This document shows positions 23,149 to 32,478 of a stretch of 36,094 bases of DNA, piece by piece; position 1 is the first letter of the stretch; each line of letters starts with the position of its first letter. Under the pieces are notes generated by a model. The model had not been told where the DNA came from. It searched no databases and saw only the letters and a program-made list of their open reading frames with translations. Made by a program: the position numbers and the translations under genes. Origin of the DNA: Pseudoalteromonas sp. NBT06-2 (GTDB taxonomy: Bacteria; Pseudomonadota; Gammaproteobacteria; Enterobacterales; Alteromonadaceae); the NCBI RefSeq assembly GCF_002276045.1, contig NZ_NQMR01000100.1, positions 1-36,094 on the forward strand, given 5' to 3'.

Positions 23149-25846
23149 CATATTCTCCATCAGTATAATTTGATGGAACTTGAATATTTGTTCCTAACCG
23201 AATGTATTCAATAAAAGGTACTAAAATCACACCGTCGGCAATTGTATTATGGATTTCGCATGGTAAAGAAATTTGATATTCATTAGACGTTATTGTAAGT
23301 TTTTCACCTGATTTAATTGATAAATAGTTGGCTTGTTTTTGATTCATATGAATTAAAGGTTTAGGGGCGAGTTCTCCAATACTTGAAGAAAAAGTTGCTA
23401 AATCATCATTAGTATAAATATGGTGATGTGGGCAAACACTGATAGTATTTAAAGGTTGATTATATGTTTTTTGCTGAGCTGTTGGTATTTCAAAAGGCAC
23501 AGCGCTAGCAGTATTAAATATTTTTACTGCCAAATCACTCTCATTTTTATCTTCTAAACTTGTTTTATTTATGGCTTGACTTGAATTCCATTTTGGTGAC
23601 CAGACACCCGTAACAGGCGTTGTTATTTTATATTGCGTATTATCTAATGTTTTTTGCCTAAAAGCAGAAACTCCTTCCATTGAATAAGTTAAATTGGATT
23701 TATCATCACATATAGGTGCATATTCTTTAACATCAACATTGGCAAAAAAAGCAGTGCGAGCTGATGATCTTAGAGGTTGTCTTGCAGAAGTGAAGTCACC
23801 TTTATTAATACTTTTAAACTGCGATAGTGGCTGTAATAGAGAGTCTATGGATTGAATATATTGATAAAGTTTATGGTCGTCATCTAGCGAATTATGCTGT
23901 GCTAGCCATTTATAAGGTGTTTGTCTCATGTCATTAGCTGGCATAACGGCATAAGCGCGCTGTGAGCGACCTTCATTATTGATTAAAGTCGCATTTTGCT
24001 CTGAAAAAGAGGTTGCAGGTAATACTAAATCAGCCATTTTTACAGTATCTGTAATCAGCTGATCAATAACTATAATATGTTTTATTTTGTCTAAATAAGT
24101 AGTGAGTTTTTTATCAGAGAAATACCGGAATAAATCAGTTTCCATAATAACCAGTAAAGTGGGGGGTTCTGATTCTATGCTTTCAATTAAATGAGTAATA
24201 TCCTGTTCGGGCTCACATAATAATGATAAACCTAGCGTATTTACAGCTGAAGTAGCACAGTAAAAACCTGAATTGTTTTTTTGTTTTTTCAATATTGCAC
24301 TTATTCTTAAACAAGCTGATAAAAGCTCAATATTAAAACTGTGGGTGCCCGTGATAATGGCAGGATTATTTGCATTAAGTAAGTCAGATGCTATCGAAAT
24401 CGCTAATTCTGAGCAGTGAGATGTATTATTAACAAGGTATGTTTCAATTTCTAATAGTAATATTAGTTGTTTATTTGGCGATAAGTTTAAGTTTTGTTTT
24501 GCAACATCAGATAGTTTACTCTCATGGGTATTGATAATAATCAGAGGCGATTTTGTATCTTGAGTAATATTTCTAAGGGCTTCATCTTGCCAAGGTTTGA
24601 TGCCAAATTTTTCAGCTTTATTTATACCTCTATTTTTAGTCATTTGCCTGATTGAAAGGGCAATTCTAGGTGCTGTTTGAGTAACATCTTCTCCCACTAA
24701 AAGCACGGTATCAGTTTGCTCTATCTCTTTTAATGACAATAAGTTAATTTGATTCGATTCATAAGTTTTAGTTAATAAATTAAGTTGAGTTAGTTCATTT
24801 TTAGCTATGCCCGCATAAAAGTTATGTGCACCTACCAACTTATGTAAAGCTGCATTATTTTCAATTGAAGAGCGGGGAGAACCTATACCTATTATTCTAG
24901 CGTTAGACTCATTAAGCCATTTTTTTAATTTAATATGTGCATGGATATTATCTAAAGCATGTGTTTTGTTACTTTGATGATCGCGAGACCAAACTTGAGA
25001 TATTTTATTTTCATGATTGACATGTTGATAACCAAAGCGACCTCTGTTACATAAAAAATGGCCATTGATATCTTGATTAAGACGATTGTTTATTTTCCGA
25101 ATAATGCCACCGCGTTCAGTGGCATAAATATTACAACCTATACTGCAATGAGTGCAGATTGAAGGGGATGATTGTAGATCCCATTTGCGTATATAATGTT
25201 TACTAAAAGGTTTATCAGTAAATACACCTGTTGGACATACTTCAGCTAAGTTTCCACTGAATTCATTTTCTAAGTTACCAGATTCGGTACGGCCAAAATA
25301 AATATTATTTTTTGAAGAAAACACATTTAAATCTTTTCCTCCACAATAATCACGATAAAATCTAACGCAGCGATAGCAGCCAATACAACGATTCATTTCA
25401 TGGTTTAAAAAAGGTCCTAAGTATTGATTGTTATGGGTGCGCTTTATGCCAGGATATCGACGTTTAATATGACCGCTTAATAAAGTCATATCTTGTAGAT
25501 GGCAGTCTCCACCTTCTTCACAGACAGGGCAATCATGTGGGTGGTTGGTCATTATAGCTTCTATGTTAGTCGCCCTAAATGTATGTGCTTTTTCATTATT
25601 AAATGATATGCGCATGCCCTCAGTAACAGGTGTCATACACGACATGACTAATCTGCCTCTAGTATCCTCTTCATTTTGATATTGCATGACGGCACACTGA
25701 CGACAAGCACCAACAGAACCCAATGCAGGGTGCCAACAAAAATAAGGCACATCCATATTTAAACTTAAACAGGCTTGCAATAAGTTAATATTATCAGGTA
25801 CTTGATAAGATAAATTATCAATATAGAGTGTTACTTTATTTGTCAT
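23141..25846 (-). CDS. nuoG: NADH:quinone oxidoreductase subunit G
   Basis: The 901-residue subunit starts MTNKVTLYIDNLSYQVPD. ATG 25846 is chosen because the ATG at 25852 directly touches GGAGG. The N-terminal 2Fe-2S motif is PYFCWHPALGSVGACRQC with VMSC; HDCPVCEEGGDCH and MNRCIGCYRCVRF with EVCPTG give the 4Fe-4S clusters. CTHCSIGCNI plus FLCNRGRFG supply the extra N7 cluster seen in E. coli. The remainder is a molybdopterin-oxidoreductase-like fold (IGIGSPRSSIENNAALHKLV), inactive as a Mo enzyme in complex I. The end overlaps nuoH. Confidence 0.96.
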   Translation of the reverse strand: MTNKVTLYIDNLSYQVPDNINLLQACLSLNMDVPYFCWHPALGSVGACRQCAVMQYQNEEDTRGRLVMSCMTPVTEGMRISFNNEKAHTFRATNIEAIMTNHPHDCPVCEEGGDCHLQDMTLLSGHIKRRYPGIKRTHNNQYLGPFLNHEMNRCIGCYRCVRFYRDYCGGKDLNVFSSKNNIYFGRTESGNLENEFSGNLAEVCPTGVFTDKPFSKHYIRKWDLQSSPSICTHCSIGCNIYATERGGIIRKINNRLNQDINGHFLCNRGRFGYQHVNHENKISQVWSRDHQSNKTHALDNIHAHIKLKKWLNESNARIIGIGSPRSSIENNAALHKLVGAHNFYAGIAKNELTQLNLLTKTYESNQINLLSLKEIEQTDTVLLVGEDVTQTAPRIALSIRQMTKNRGINKAEKFGIKPWQDEALRNITQDTKSPLIIINTHESKLSDVAKQNLNLSPNKQLILLLEIETYLVNNTSHCSELAISIASDLLNANNPAIITGTHSFNIELLSACLRISAILKKQKNNSGFYCATSAVNTLGLSLLCEPEQDITHLIESIESEPPTLLVIMETDLFRYFSDKKLTTYLDKIKHIIVIDQLITDTVKMADLVLPATSFSEQNATLINNEGRSQRAYAVMPANDMRQTPYKWLAQHNSLDDDHKLYQYIQSIDSLLQPLSQFKSINKGDFTSARQPLRSSARTAFFANVDVKEYAPICDDKSNLTYSMEGVSAFRQKTLDNTQYKITTPVTGVWSPKWNSSQAINKTSLEDKNESDLAVKIFNTASAVPFEIPTAQQKTYNQPLNTISVCPHHHIYTNDDLATFSSSIGELAPKPLIHMNQKQANYLSIKSGEKLTITSNEYQISLPCEIHNTIADGVILVPFIEYIRLGTNIQVPSNYTDGEYDD

Positions 25847-27164
25847 CTCCATCCTCCAAATTGTCAGAATTACAATAAGGACATGATTGCTGTTCTATAT
25901 GTTGTTCAAAATCTACTCTAAAAAAAACAAGTGCACTTTGTAGTGGTTCAACTGCACCAGGAGCAAGTGCACAAAAAGTATTACCGGGGGCGGCAAATTT
26001 ACATAAATCTTCGAGTTGTTGAATGTCGGCTAATTCCCCTTTACCTTGTTCAATTTTTTCAAGTAATACTGCAGCCCAAGGTAAACCATCTCTGCATGGT
26101 GTACACCAACCACAAGACTCTTGAGCAAAAAACTTAACTAGATTTAAAACCATAGCAACGGGGCAGTATTTATCATCTAAGACAATGATAGTCCCGGTAC
26201 CCATACGGCTTCTTTGTTTGCCTATTTCGTCATAATCCATAGGTGTATCTAAATGTTTTTCTAATAAGAAGTCAGTGGAACCTCCGCCCGGTAAATAACC
26301 TTTTAGTTTATAACCATCACACATGCCACCAGCATAATTCTCGATTATTTCGCCAATAGGAGTACCCATTGGTAACTCCCATAAACCGGGTGTTTTAACT
26401 CTGCCACTCACACCAAAAATTTTAGTTCCGGCATCTTTAAATCGCCCTAACGATTTAAACCAAGTGGCACCAAAATTTAAAATATGTGGTAAATTACAGA
26501 AGGTTTCAACATTGTTGACTATGGTGGGTTTTCCCCATAATCCTGCAACTTGTGGAAAAGGCGGTTTTGCCCTGGGGTTTGCTCGTTTGCCTTCAAGTGA
26601 ATTAATTAATGCAGTTTCTTCGCCACAAATATATCGCCCAGCACTCGTATGGATATGTATTTCAAAATTAAAGCCACTTCCAAGTATATTTCTACCTAAA
26701 AGGTTGTTGTTGTAACACTCCTTTAATGCGAGTTCTATACGCTCTATTGCAGTATAATAGTCACCTCGAATGAAAATATATCCTATGTCAGCATCTAAAG
26801 TGTAACCTCCAATTATTAATCCTTCTATGATTTGGTGCGGTGTTTTTTCTAATAATAATCGGTCTTTAAATGCACCAGGTTCCATTTCATCAGCATTAAC
26901 TATCATATATTTTGGATGGGGAGCATCATCACCTTGTGGTACAAAGCTCCATTTTAGGCCTGTAGGAAAACCTGCTCCTCCGCGTCCTCTTAAGTTTGAT
27001 TCTTTTATTTCATCTAAAACAGCAGAACCTGATAAGGTTAGCGCTTGCTGTAAACCTTCGTATCCTCCAAAACTTTTATATTGGTTTAACTGCCAACAGT
27101 TGTCATCATCAGTTATAAATCGGGTTAATGGTTTTTTTGGACAATTCTTTTGTTTTGAATTCAT
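25836..27164 (-). CDS. nuoF: NADH:quinone oxidoreductase subunit F (FMN, NADH site)
   Basis: A 442-residue subunit that binds NADH, FMN and cluster N3. GRGGAGFPTGLKWSFVP is the FMN-binding glycine-rich loop. Next come NADEMEPGAFKDRLLLE and the NADH region SAGRYICGEETALINSLEG. The 4Fe-4S motif is ESCGWCTPCRDG with a distal Cys in APGNTFCALA. The C-terminal CPYCNSDNLEDGDD has an extra Cys pair beyond E. coli NuoF. The start overlaps the nuoE stop by four bases with no strong site of its own. Confidence 0.97.
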   Translation of the reverse strand: MNSKQKNCPKKPLTRFITDDDNCWQLNQYKSFGGYEGLQQALTLSGSAVLDEIKESNLRGRGGAGFPTGLKWSFVPQGDDAPHPKYMIVNADEMEPGAFKDRLLLEKTPHQIIEGLIIGGYTLDADIGYIFIRGDYYTAIERIELALKECYNNNLLGRNILGSGFNFEIHIHTSAGRYICGEETALINSLEGKRANPRAKPPFPQVAGLWGKPTIVNNVETFCNLPHILNFGATWFKSLGRFKDAGTKIFGVSGRVKTPGLWELPMGTPIGEIIENYAGGMCDGYKLKGYLPGGGSTDFLLEKHLDTPMDYDEIGKQRSRMGTGTIIVLDDKYCPVAMVLNLVKFFAQESCGWCTPCRDGLPWAAVLLEKIEQGKGELADIQQLEDLCKFAAPGNTFCALAPGAVEPLQSALVFFRVDFEQHIEQQSCPYCNSDNLEDGDDK

Positions 27165-27679
27165 TTTGAAATTGCCTCTTTTAAGTTATTTATTATTAAA
27201 GGCAGATTTTTTTCTTGTATTAGTTCAAAAAGCGTTTCATTGGCTATCATGACAGGTGCTTTATCACATGCACCTAAACAAGGGAGGGAGATCAGGGTAA
27301 ATTGATTATCTTTTGTCGTTTGTCCATTATTGATTTCGAGTTTATTACTTAGGCATTTTCTTATGTGCTCGCCACCCATCAGATCGCAACTAATACCATC
27401 ACATGGATGTAAGACGACTTTACCTACAGGTTGTCGAAAAATTAAATTATAGAAAGTCGCAACGGACTCTAAATCAGATAAAGGTAAATCTAAATATTGG
27501 GATAAGGATAGAATACAGGCATCACTTACCCAGCTCCTGTGGTTTTGTATTATTTTTAAAGCATCAATACTTACTCCTGAAATATGTGGGTTTTCAAGTA
27601 ATAATTTATCAATTTGGGCTTTTTCAACATCACTGAACTCAACAATTTCATTCGTTGGGATCTGGTTTTGTAATGTCAT
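27161..27679 (-). CDS. nuoE: NADH:quinone oxidoreductase subunit E (2Fe-2S N1a)
   Basis: A 172-residue thioredoxin-like subunit that holds cluster N1a. Cys ligands are in VLHPCDGISCDLMGGEHI (near residue 93) and LISLPCLGACDKAPVM (near residue 135). The N-terminal helical bundle includes ESVATFYNLIFRQPVGK. AAGGAG lies seven bases before the ATG. A 43-base gap separates it from nuoCD, one of the few gaps in the operon. Confidence 0.96.
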   Translation of the reverse strand: MTLQNQIPTNEIVEFSDVEKAQIDKLLLENPHISGVSIDALKIIQNHRSWVSDACILSLSQYLDLPLSDLESVATFYNLIFRQPVGKVVLHPCDGISCDLMGGEHIRKCLSNKLEINNGQTTKDNQFTLISLPCLGACDKAPVMIANETLFELIQEKNLPLIINNLKEAISK

Positions 27680-27722
27680 AGAGCATCTCCTTGTATATTT
27701 TTACTTTATTAATTTTTTTGCA

Positions 27723-29495
27723 TCATCGATCAACATCAGCCATTACAAAATCTATACTGGCAATAATGACGATTAAATCAGCGAGCATTAAACCTTTTGA
27801 AATTTCAGGGATCATTTGCAAATGTGCAAAAGAAGGTGTTCTGATACGAGTACGGTAGCTTGAGCTAGTACCATCACTGATAATGCTATAGCTATTAATA
27901 CCTTTTGTTGCCTCCACGGCAAAAGAGGATTCTCCATTTGGCATTACAGCACCCCAGCTGGCATTTAAAAAGTGCTGTATTTGCGTTTCAATATCATTTT
28001 TACTGAGCTTATTAATAGGAGGAGTTGTACTTGGATGCTCTACTTTGTAAGGCCCTTGTGGCATATTGTTAGTACATTGCTTAATAATGCGAATACTTTG
28101 TCGCATTTCTTCTACGCGAAGTTTACAGCGAGAATAAGCATCACCCTGATCGTCAAGAGGTACATCAAATTCATAATTTTCATAACCACTGTAAGGTGAT
28201 TGTTTCCTTAAATCATAGTCACAGCCCGTAGCACGTAAACCTGGACCAGTTACACCCCAATTAATAGCTTGTTGTGTTGTATATTTTCCGATGCCAATAC
28301 TACGCTTTTTAATGATACTATTTTGCATAACCATCACTTCGTATTCATCTAATCGCTTTGAAAAATACTCAGTAAATTCAAGTATCATTTTATCCCAACC
28401 ATTCGGTAAATCTTGAGCTAATCCACCGATACGAAACCAGCTAGGGTGCATCCTTGCACCTGTAATAGCTTCGATTATGGCAAATAACTTTTCGCGGTCT
28501 GTAAATATGTAAAAAATAGGGGAAAGTTGACCTATATCTTGAGCAAAGGTGCCAAAAAATAACATATGGCTTAGTATGCGAAAGCACTCAGATAACATGA
28601 CACGTATACACTTAATACGCTCTGAAATTTGTATTCCTGCTAGCATTTCAATGGCTAAAATATAAGGAAAGTTGTTCATCACACCACCTAGATAGTCGAT
28701 GCGATCAGTATAAGGAATAAAACCATGCCATGTTTGACGTTCTGCTATTTTTTCGGCCCCTCTATGATGAAAGCCGATATCAGGCACTGCGTCTATGACG
28801 CGTTCGCCATCAAGCTGTAATGCAATGCGAAATACACCATGAACACTAGGATGATTAGGCCCTAAATTTAAAAACATGTAGTCATTATCATTGTTGCTAG
28901 TTTTCATGCCCCATTGTTCAGGAATAAACTTTAATGCGTTCTGTTCTTTTTGAAGTTTTTGTTCATCTAAAGAAAAGGGGTCTTTTTCAGTGGCCCTACA
29001 AGGAAACTCTTTACGTAATGGATGCCCTTTAAAAGTAGGGGGTAATAAAATTCGGGTTAGTAATGGGTGATCACTAAATGTAATGCCAAATAAGTCCCAT
29101 GCTTCTCGTTCATACCAATTAGCATTTTTGAATAAGTGCGTAATGCTAGGAGCTTGAAGTTGTGTTTCAGTTAATGCGACTTTAAATCTAATAAATTGAT
29201 TTCTCTTTATAGATAATAATTGATATACAAGCGTGAAATGAGAAACGGGCAGTTTTTGTTTATCCAGACGTAACCTTTCATCTACAGCATATAAATCATA
29301 AAGCATATCAAATGGTTCAGTGATGCTTTTCATAAACGATAAAATTGCAATGAGCATTTTATCGGTGATCCACAATGTCACTATGTCATCAGCAGTCCTT
29401 TGGGGTGTAAAGTATTCATTTTTGAATTGGGCAAATAATTCAGGGATTTTATTTTTTAAGGTATCGTCAATTTTATTATTATTTTCTGATGACAT
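27723..29495 (-). CDS. nuoCD: NADH:quinone oxidoreductase fused subunits C and D
   Basis: A 590-residue fusion, as in enterobacteria, where C and D are joined (E. coli about 600). Residues 1-180 form the 30-kDa (NuoC) part, with NANWYEREAWDLFGITFSDH and LRKEFPCRATEKDPFSLDEQ. From about residue 195 the 49-kDa (NuoD) part contains NLGPNHPSVHGVFRIALQLD, DIGFHHRGAEKIAERQTWHG, RIGGLAQDLPNGWD and the C-terminal IIASIDFVMADVDR. It forms the quinone site with NuoB. GGAG upstream; three bases after nuoB. Intact. Confidence 0.97.
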   Translation of the reverse strand: MSSENNNKIDDTLKNKIPELFAQFKNEYFTPQRTADDIVTLWITDKMLIAILSFMKSITEPFDMLYDLYAVDERLRLDKQKLPVSHFTLVYQLLSIKRNQFIRFKVALTETQLQAPSITHLFKNANWYEREAWDLFGITFSDHPLLTRILLPPTFKGHPLRKEFPCRATEKDPFSLDEQKLQKEQNALKFIPEQWGMKTSNNDNDYMFLNLGPNHPSVHGVFRIALQLDGERVIDAVPDIGFHHRGAEKIAERQTWHGFIPYTDRIDYLGGVMNNFPYILAIEMLAGIQISERIKCIRVMLSECFRILSHMLFFGTFAQDIGQLSPIFYIFTDREKLFAIIEAITGARMHPSWFRIGGLAQDLPNGWDKMILEFTEYFSKRLDEYEVMVMQNSIIKKRSIGIGKYTTQQAINWGVTGPGLRATGCDYDLRKQSPYSGYENYEFDVPLDDQGDAYSRCKLRVEEMRQSIRIIKQCTNNMPQGPYKVEHPSTTPPINKLSKNDIETQIQHFLNASWGAVMPNGESSFAVEATKGINSYSIISDGTSSSYRTRIRTPSFAHLQMIPEISKGLMLADLIVIIASIDFVMADVDR

Positions 29496-29498
29496 AAA

Positions 29499-30143
29499 TT
29501 ACACTCCATCTGTCGTTCGAAGTGTTGTTGCGGCCATTCTGTCGGCATTTTTTTCATCTCTTAGGTTACGAGTAGAAAAATTTTCAATTTCTTGTGGTGT
29601 GATCACACGATTGAGTGGTCTTTGTTGCTTTGAATAACCTTCTTTGATGGCTTGTTGCAGTAATGTAAGCCCATACATTAAAGCTTCAGGACGTGGTGGG
29701 CAGCCTGGAACATAAACATCAACGGGCAAAAATCTGTCAGCACCTTGCACAACACTATACACATCATACATGCCACCAGAGTTTGCACATGACCCCATAC
29801 AAATAACCCATTTAGGCTCTAGCATTTGATCGTAAAGATACTGTATCACGGGTGCCATCTTTAAAAATACAGTACCAGAAATTACAATTAAATCTGCTTC
29901 TCTTGGTGTGGCCCGTATGACTTCAGAACCAAAACGCGCAATATCATGACGGCTAGTAAAAGAGGTCGCCATTTCAACATAACAGCAAGATAAACCAAAA
30001 TTGTAAGGCCAAAGAGAGTTGCCTCTACCCCAAGCAACTAAATCATCAAGCTTTGCTAAAAGTAAATTTTTCTCTGTCAACTCTTCTATACCAGTTACTT
30101 GAGTATTTATCTCTTCTTCTGGTTTAGTTAATTGCCAACGCAT
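29499..30143 (-). CDS. nuoB: NADH:quinone oxidoreductase subunit B (cluster N2)
   Basis: The 214-residue subunit starts MRWQLTKPEEE. ATG 30143 is chosen because it lies one base after the nuoA stop with AGAGG upstream; a longer frame from 30197 overlaps nuoA by 53 bases and lacks homology. Cluster N2 ligands are visible in YNFGLSCCYVEMATSF (tandem Cys), VICMGSCANSGGMYD and VYVPGCPPRPEALMYG. N2 is the last cluster before quinone. The end matches E. coli NuoB (NLRTPDEI against TLRTTDGV). Confidence 0.97.
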   Translation of the reverse strand: MRWQLTKPEEEINTQVTGIEELTEKNLLLAKLDDLVAWGRGNSLWPYNFGLSCCYVEMATSFTSRHDIARFGSEVIRATPREADLIVISGTVFLKMAPVIQYLYDQMLEPKWVICMGSCANSGGMYDVYSVVQGADRFLPVDVYVPGCPPRPEALMYGLTLLQQAIKEGYSKQQRPLNRVITPQEIENFSTRNLRDEKNADRMAATTLRTTDGV

Positions 30144-30144
30144 G

Positions 30145-30543
30145 TTATGCCTCTTTACTAAATTGTTTTTTTGAATTTTTACTGGGAATTTTTTCACCCC
30201 AAAGGAAGGCGCCTTGTCTTATTTCATAAAGTAGAGCGATTAATAATATGGATATAAAAAATGAAGTAATAAAAAAACCGTGCCAACCTGCTTCCATAAC
30301 AACGATTGACCATACGTATAAAAAGACTGCTTCTATATCAAAAATAACAAATGAGATAGCCACTAAAAAATAATTAATATTCCATCTAATATCAGTGCTG
30401 CCTTGGCCAACAATACCTGATTCAAAGGGGGCGTTATTTATTCTTTTAGGGACTTTTGGGTTTAGTAAATGCGACACCAAAATCATAGTAAAAGTTAATA
30501 ATATAATGGCTATAAAATAAACTACAAAACTGGTTGAAATCAT
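30145..30543 (-). CDS. nuoA: NADH:quinone oxidoreductase subunit A
   Basis: A 132-residue three-helix subunit and the first gene of the nuo operon. The loop NAPFESGIVGQGSTDIRWNI with its conserved Glu-Ser is typical, as is FLVAISFVIFDIEAVFLYVW with the conserved Asp-Ile-Glu. The tail (GEKIPSKNSKKQFSKEA) is Lys rich. AAGGTTAAGG lies 8-15 bases upstream. Confidence 0.96.
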   Translation of the reverse strand: MISTSFVVYFIAIILLTFTMILVSHLLNPKVPKRINNAPFESGIVGQGSTDIRWNINYFLVAISFVIFDIEAVFLYVWSIVVMEAGWHGFFITSFFISILLIALLYEIRQGAFLWGEKIPSKNSKKQFSKEA

Positions 30544-30738
30544 AAATTACCTTAACCTTTATTTTTGTTATTAAAAAGCAATTAAATATGAGTAAGTTAC
30601 AACACTCGATAAAATAATAGTATAATTTTTCAACAAACCAAGGAAAAATAAATAATTTTACATATAATTTTCGAATCAATAACTTGAGTGATTTTAATAG
30701 TAAATATAAGCTTAAAATGAGCAATGTTAACCATAAAA

Positions 30739-31170
30739 TTAAACAATTCGATCATGACCTTTTTCATAAAATGAACGTAGATGAATATCTATCGCATTCA
30801 AAATATCCCCTCTAGTAATGATCCCGAGTAATCTTTTATTTTCATCAACTACAGGATAAATTTTGGGCTTATTACCAGCCATTTTCTCGGCTAAATCCAG
30901 TACTGAGTCATCAGGGCCAACAGTTAATACATCAACTGTCATCATATCCGATACAGTTGTATGAGGTTCACTTAAATATGTATCCTCAAGCAGGTGAGAT
31001 AAGCATTCTTGCTCTGAAATAAAGCCAATAACATGTTTGTAAATATCTAATACAGGGCCACCAATTTGGTGGGAATGAATTAATTTTTCTGAGGCTTCAG
31101 CAACTGTCATATCAATATTAAAGGTAACAGGTCGCTTGTTCATGTAATCCGCAACTCGAATGGATTTCAT
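30739..31170 (-). CDS. stand-alone tandem CBS-domain protein
   Basis: A 143-residue cytosolic protein made of two CBS domains, at about residues 6-60 (VADYMNKRPVTFNIDMTVAE, IGGPVLD, IGFISEQECL) and 74-132 (VSDMMTVDVLTVGPDDSVLD, KIYPVVD, LGIITRGDILNAI). CBS pairs bind adenine nucleotides and sense energy state or regulate partners. A GGAGAGAGA site precedes the ATG. It is encoded just upstream of nuo on the same strand, 195 bases from nuoA. Whether it is linked to complex I or to the divergent nag genes cannot be told from the sequence. Confidence 0.92.
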   Translation of the reverse strand: MKSIRVADYMNKRPVTFNIDMTVAEASEKLIHSHQIGGPVLDIYKHVIGFISEQECLSHLLEDTYLSEPHTTVSDMMTVDVLTVGPDDSVLDLAEKMAGNKPKIYPVVDENKRLLGIITRGDILNAIDIHLRSFYEKGHDRIV

Positions 31171-31532
31171 TTCTCTCTCCAGATCTATTTTTATTTTATT
31201 GAAGATAATGTTTATATAGATAAGCTTAGTTGCGTTTTTATATTTTGCATTAAATACTTAAAAATTAAAGTTTTATATTTGCCTATAATAGAAGCTTAAA
31301 TGCCCTATACTTTTGGTAATAAGTTAAATTATCAGTGTGTAGGCTATCATTTCCTATTTTAATAATTAACTGTAATATGATTAACTTATAGATTTATATT
31401 GTTTTTTTTAAAAAATTAATGACAACGCTGTCATTAATTGTGTAACATTAATTCAATATGAGTAGGGAATTAAATACTTGAGATGTGCTATTGCTCAAGT
31501 AGATAAAGAGAAAAATAAAAACTAAGGGTCAT
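31171..31532. other. divergent intergenic region between CBS gene and nag cluster
   Basis: The 362-base AT-rich region separates the minus CBS gene from the plus nag genes. The only strong feature is the NagR-like operator at 31415-31438. I cannot assign a clear promoter pair around it, although TATATT and TTGTGT words are present. No open frame with protein-like content was seen. Confidence 0.5.
31415..31438. promoter_or_regulatory. NagR-like operator upstream of the nag kinase gene
   Basis: ATTAATGACA and TGTCATTAAT form perfect 10-base arms around ACGC. The core AATGACAACGCTGTCATT resembles the LacI-family NagR operator known from Alteromonadales GlcNAc regulons. A nearly identical core (AATGACAGCGTTGTCAAT) lies before nagB at 34937. 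Two copies in one pathway cluster support control by one repressor, whose gene is not in this window. Confidence 0.85.
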
Positions 31533-31535
31533 TTG

Positions 31536-32432
31536 ATGATTGAGATCAGTGAAAAAGAAAATCAGTTATATATAGGTATAGATGGCGGCGGTACTAAATG
31601 TCGCGCAACTGTGTTTTCTACTAAAGATGGAGTAGTCGGTACCGGATTAGGAGGACCTGCAAATCCACTTCATGGTCTTGAACGTACTTTAGAGTCAATT
31701 ATGGTCTCAACTCAACTTGCAATGAAAGATGCAGGTCTGGATACTAATGATGTCAAACAAGTTGTTGCTGGTCTTGGTTTAGCCGGTGTTAATCTTCCTG
31801 GTTTATATCAAAAAATAAATGAATGGCATCATCCATTCAAAAGAATGTTTCTGACAACCGATTTACATACGGCATGTATTGGTGCCCATAAAGGCGAAGA
31901 TGGCGCAGTTATAATTACAGGTACTGGTTCATGTGGTTTTTCTTATGTAAATGGTAAAAGTACTATTTTAGGCGGTCATGGCTTTTCTCAAGGTGATAAA
32001 GGCAGTGGTTCTTGGATGGGTTTAGAAGCTGTCAAAGCGTGTTTACTTGATTTAGACGGGTTAGGACCACACACTATGATGTCTGAGTTAATGTTAAAGC
32101 ATTTTGAAGTTATTGATGCGATGAGCATTGCAGAAAAAATGGCGGGTAAACCTTCAAGTGTATATGCACAACTGGCTCGCATTGTTTTTTCATGTGCAGA
32201 TAAGGGGGATTTAGTTGCATCTGTGATTGTACGTGATGGTGCTTCTTATATTAGTGATTTAGCATGTAAGTTATTAGAACAAAACCCACCTCGTTTATCT
32301 ATGATAGGTGGATTAGTTGAGCCTTTATACAAATGGTTAGATAAAGATATTTCGATGCTTGTTAAACCACCGATTCAGCCACCAGAAATGGGCGCCGTTT
32401 ATTATGCTCAGCAGTCACTCTTAAGTAATTAA
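31536..32432 (+). CDS. nagK: BadF/BadG-family amino-sugar kinase (GlcNAc or glucosamine kinase)
   Basis: A 298-residue ASKHA-fold kinase. ATG 31536 is chosen because AAGGG lies seven bases upstream; a TTG at 31533 is too close. IGIDGGGTKCRATVF is the first phosphate loop, ITGTGSCGFSYVNG the second, and GHGFSQGDKGSGSWMGLEAV is the signature of eukaryotic-type GlcNAc kinases. It should phosphorylate cytosolic GlcNAc (or glucosamine) with ATP to feed NagA and NagB, replacing PTS uptake. First gene of nagK-nagA-nagX, just after a NagR-like operator. The exact sugar is inferred. Confidence 0.9.
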   Translation: MIEISEKENQLYIGIDGGGTKCRATVFSTKDGVVGTGLGGPANPLHGLERTLESIMVSTQLAMKDAGLDTNDVKQVVAGLGLAGVNLPGLYQKINEWHHPFKRMFLTTDLHTACIGAHKGEDGAVIITGTGSCGFSYVNGKSTILGGHGFSQGDKGSGSWMGLEAVKACLLDLDGLGPHTMMSELMLKHFEVIDAMSIAEKMAGKPSSVYAQLARIVFSCADKGDLVASVIVRDGASYISDLACKLLEQNPPRLSMIGGLVEPLYKWLDKDISMLVKPPIQPPEMGAVYYAQQSLLSN

Positions 32433-32478
32433 TCGTATTTGACTTTTTATTAATATTTCGTAATTAAGGTAAAAAAAT

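Noticed and set aside
30144..30197. Longer nuoB start overlapping nuoA
   Set aside because: The extra residues lack homology, and ATG 30143 lies directly after the nuoA stop with a good ribosome site.
30446..30724. Minus-strand 92-codon open frame upstream of nuoA
   Set aside because: It overlaps nuoA in another frame, is low-complexity AT-rich sequence and has no protein features.
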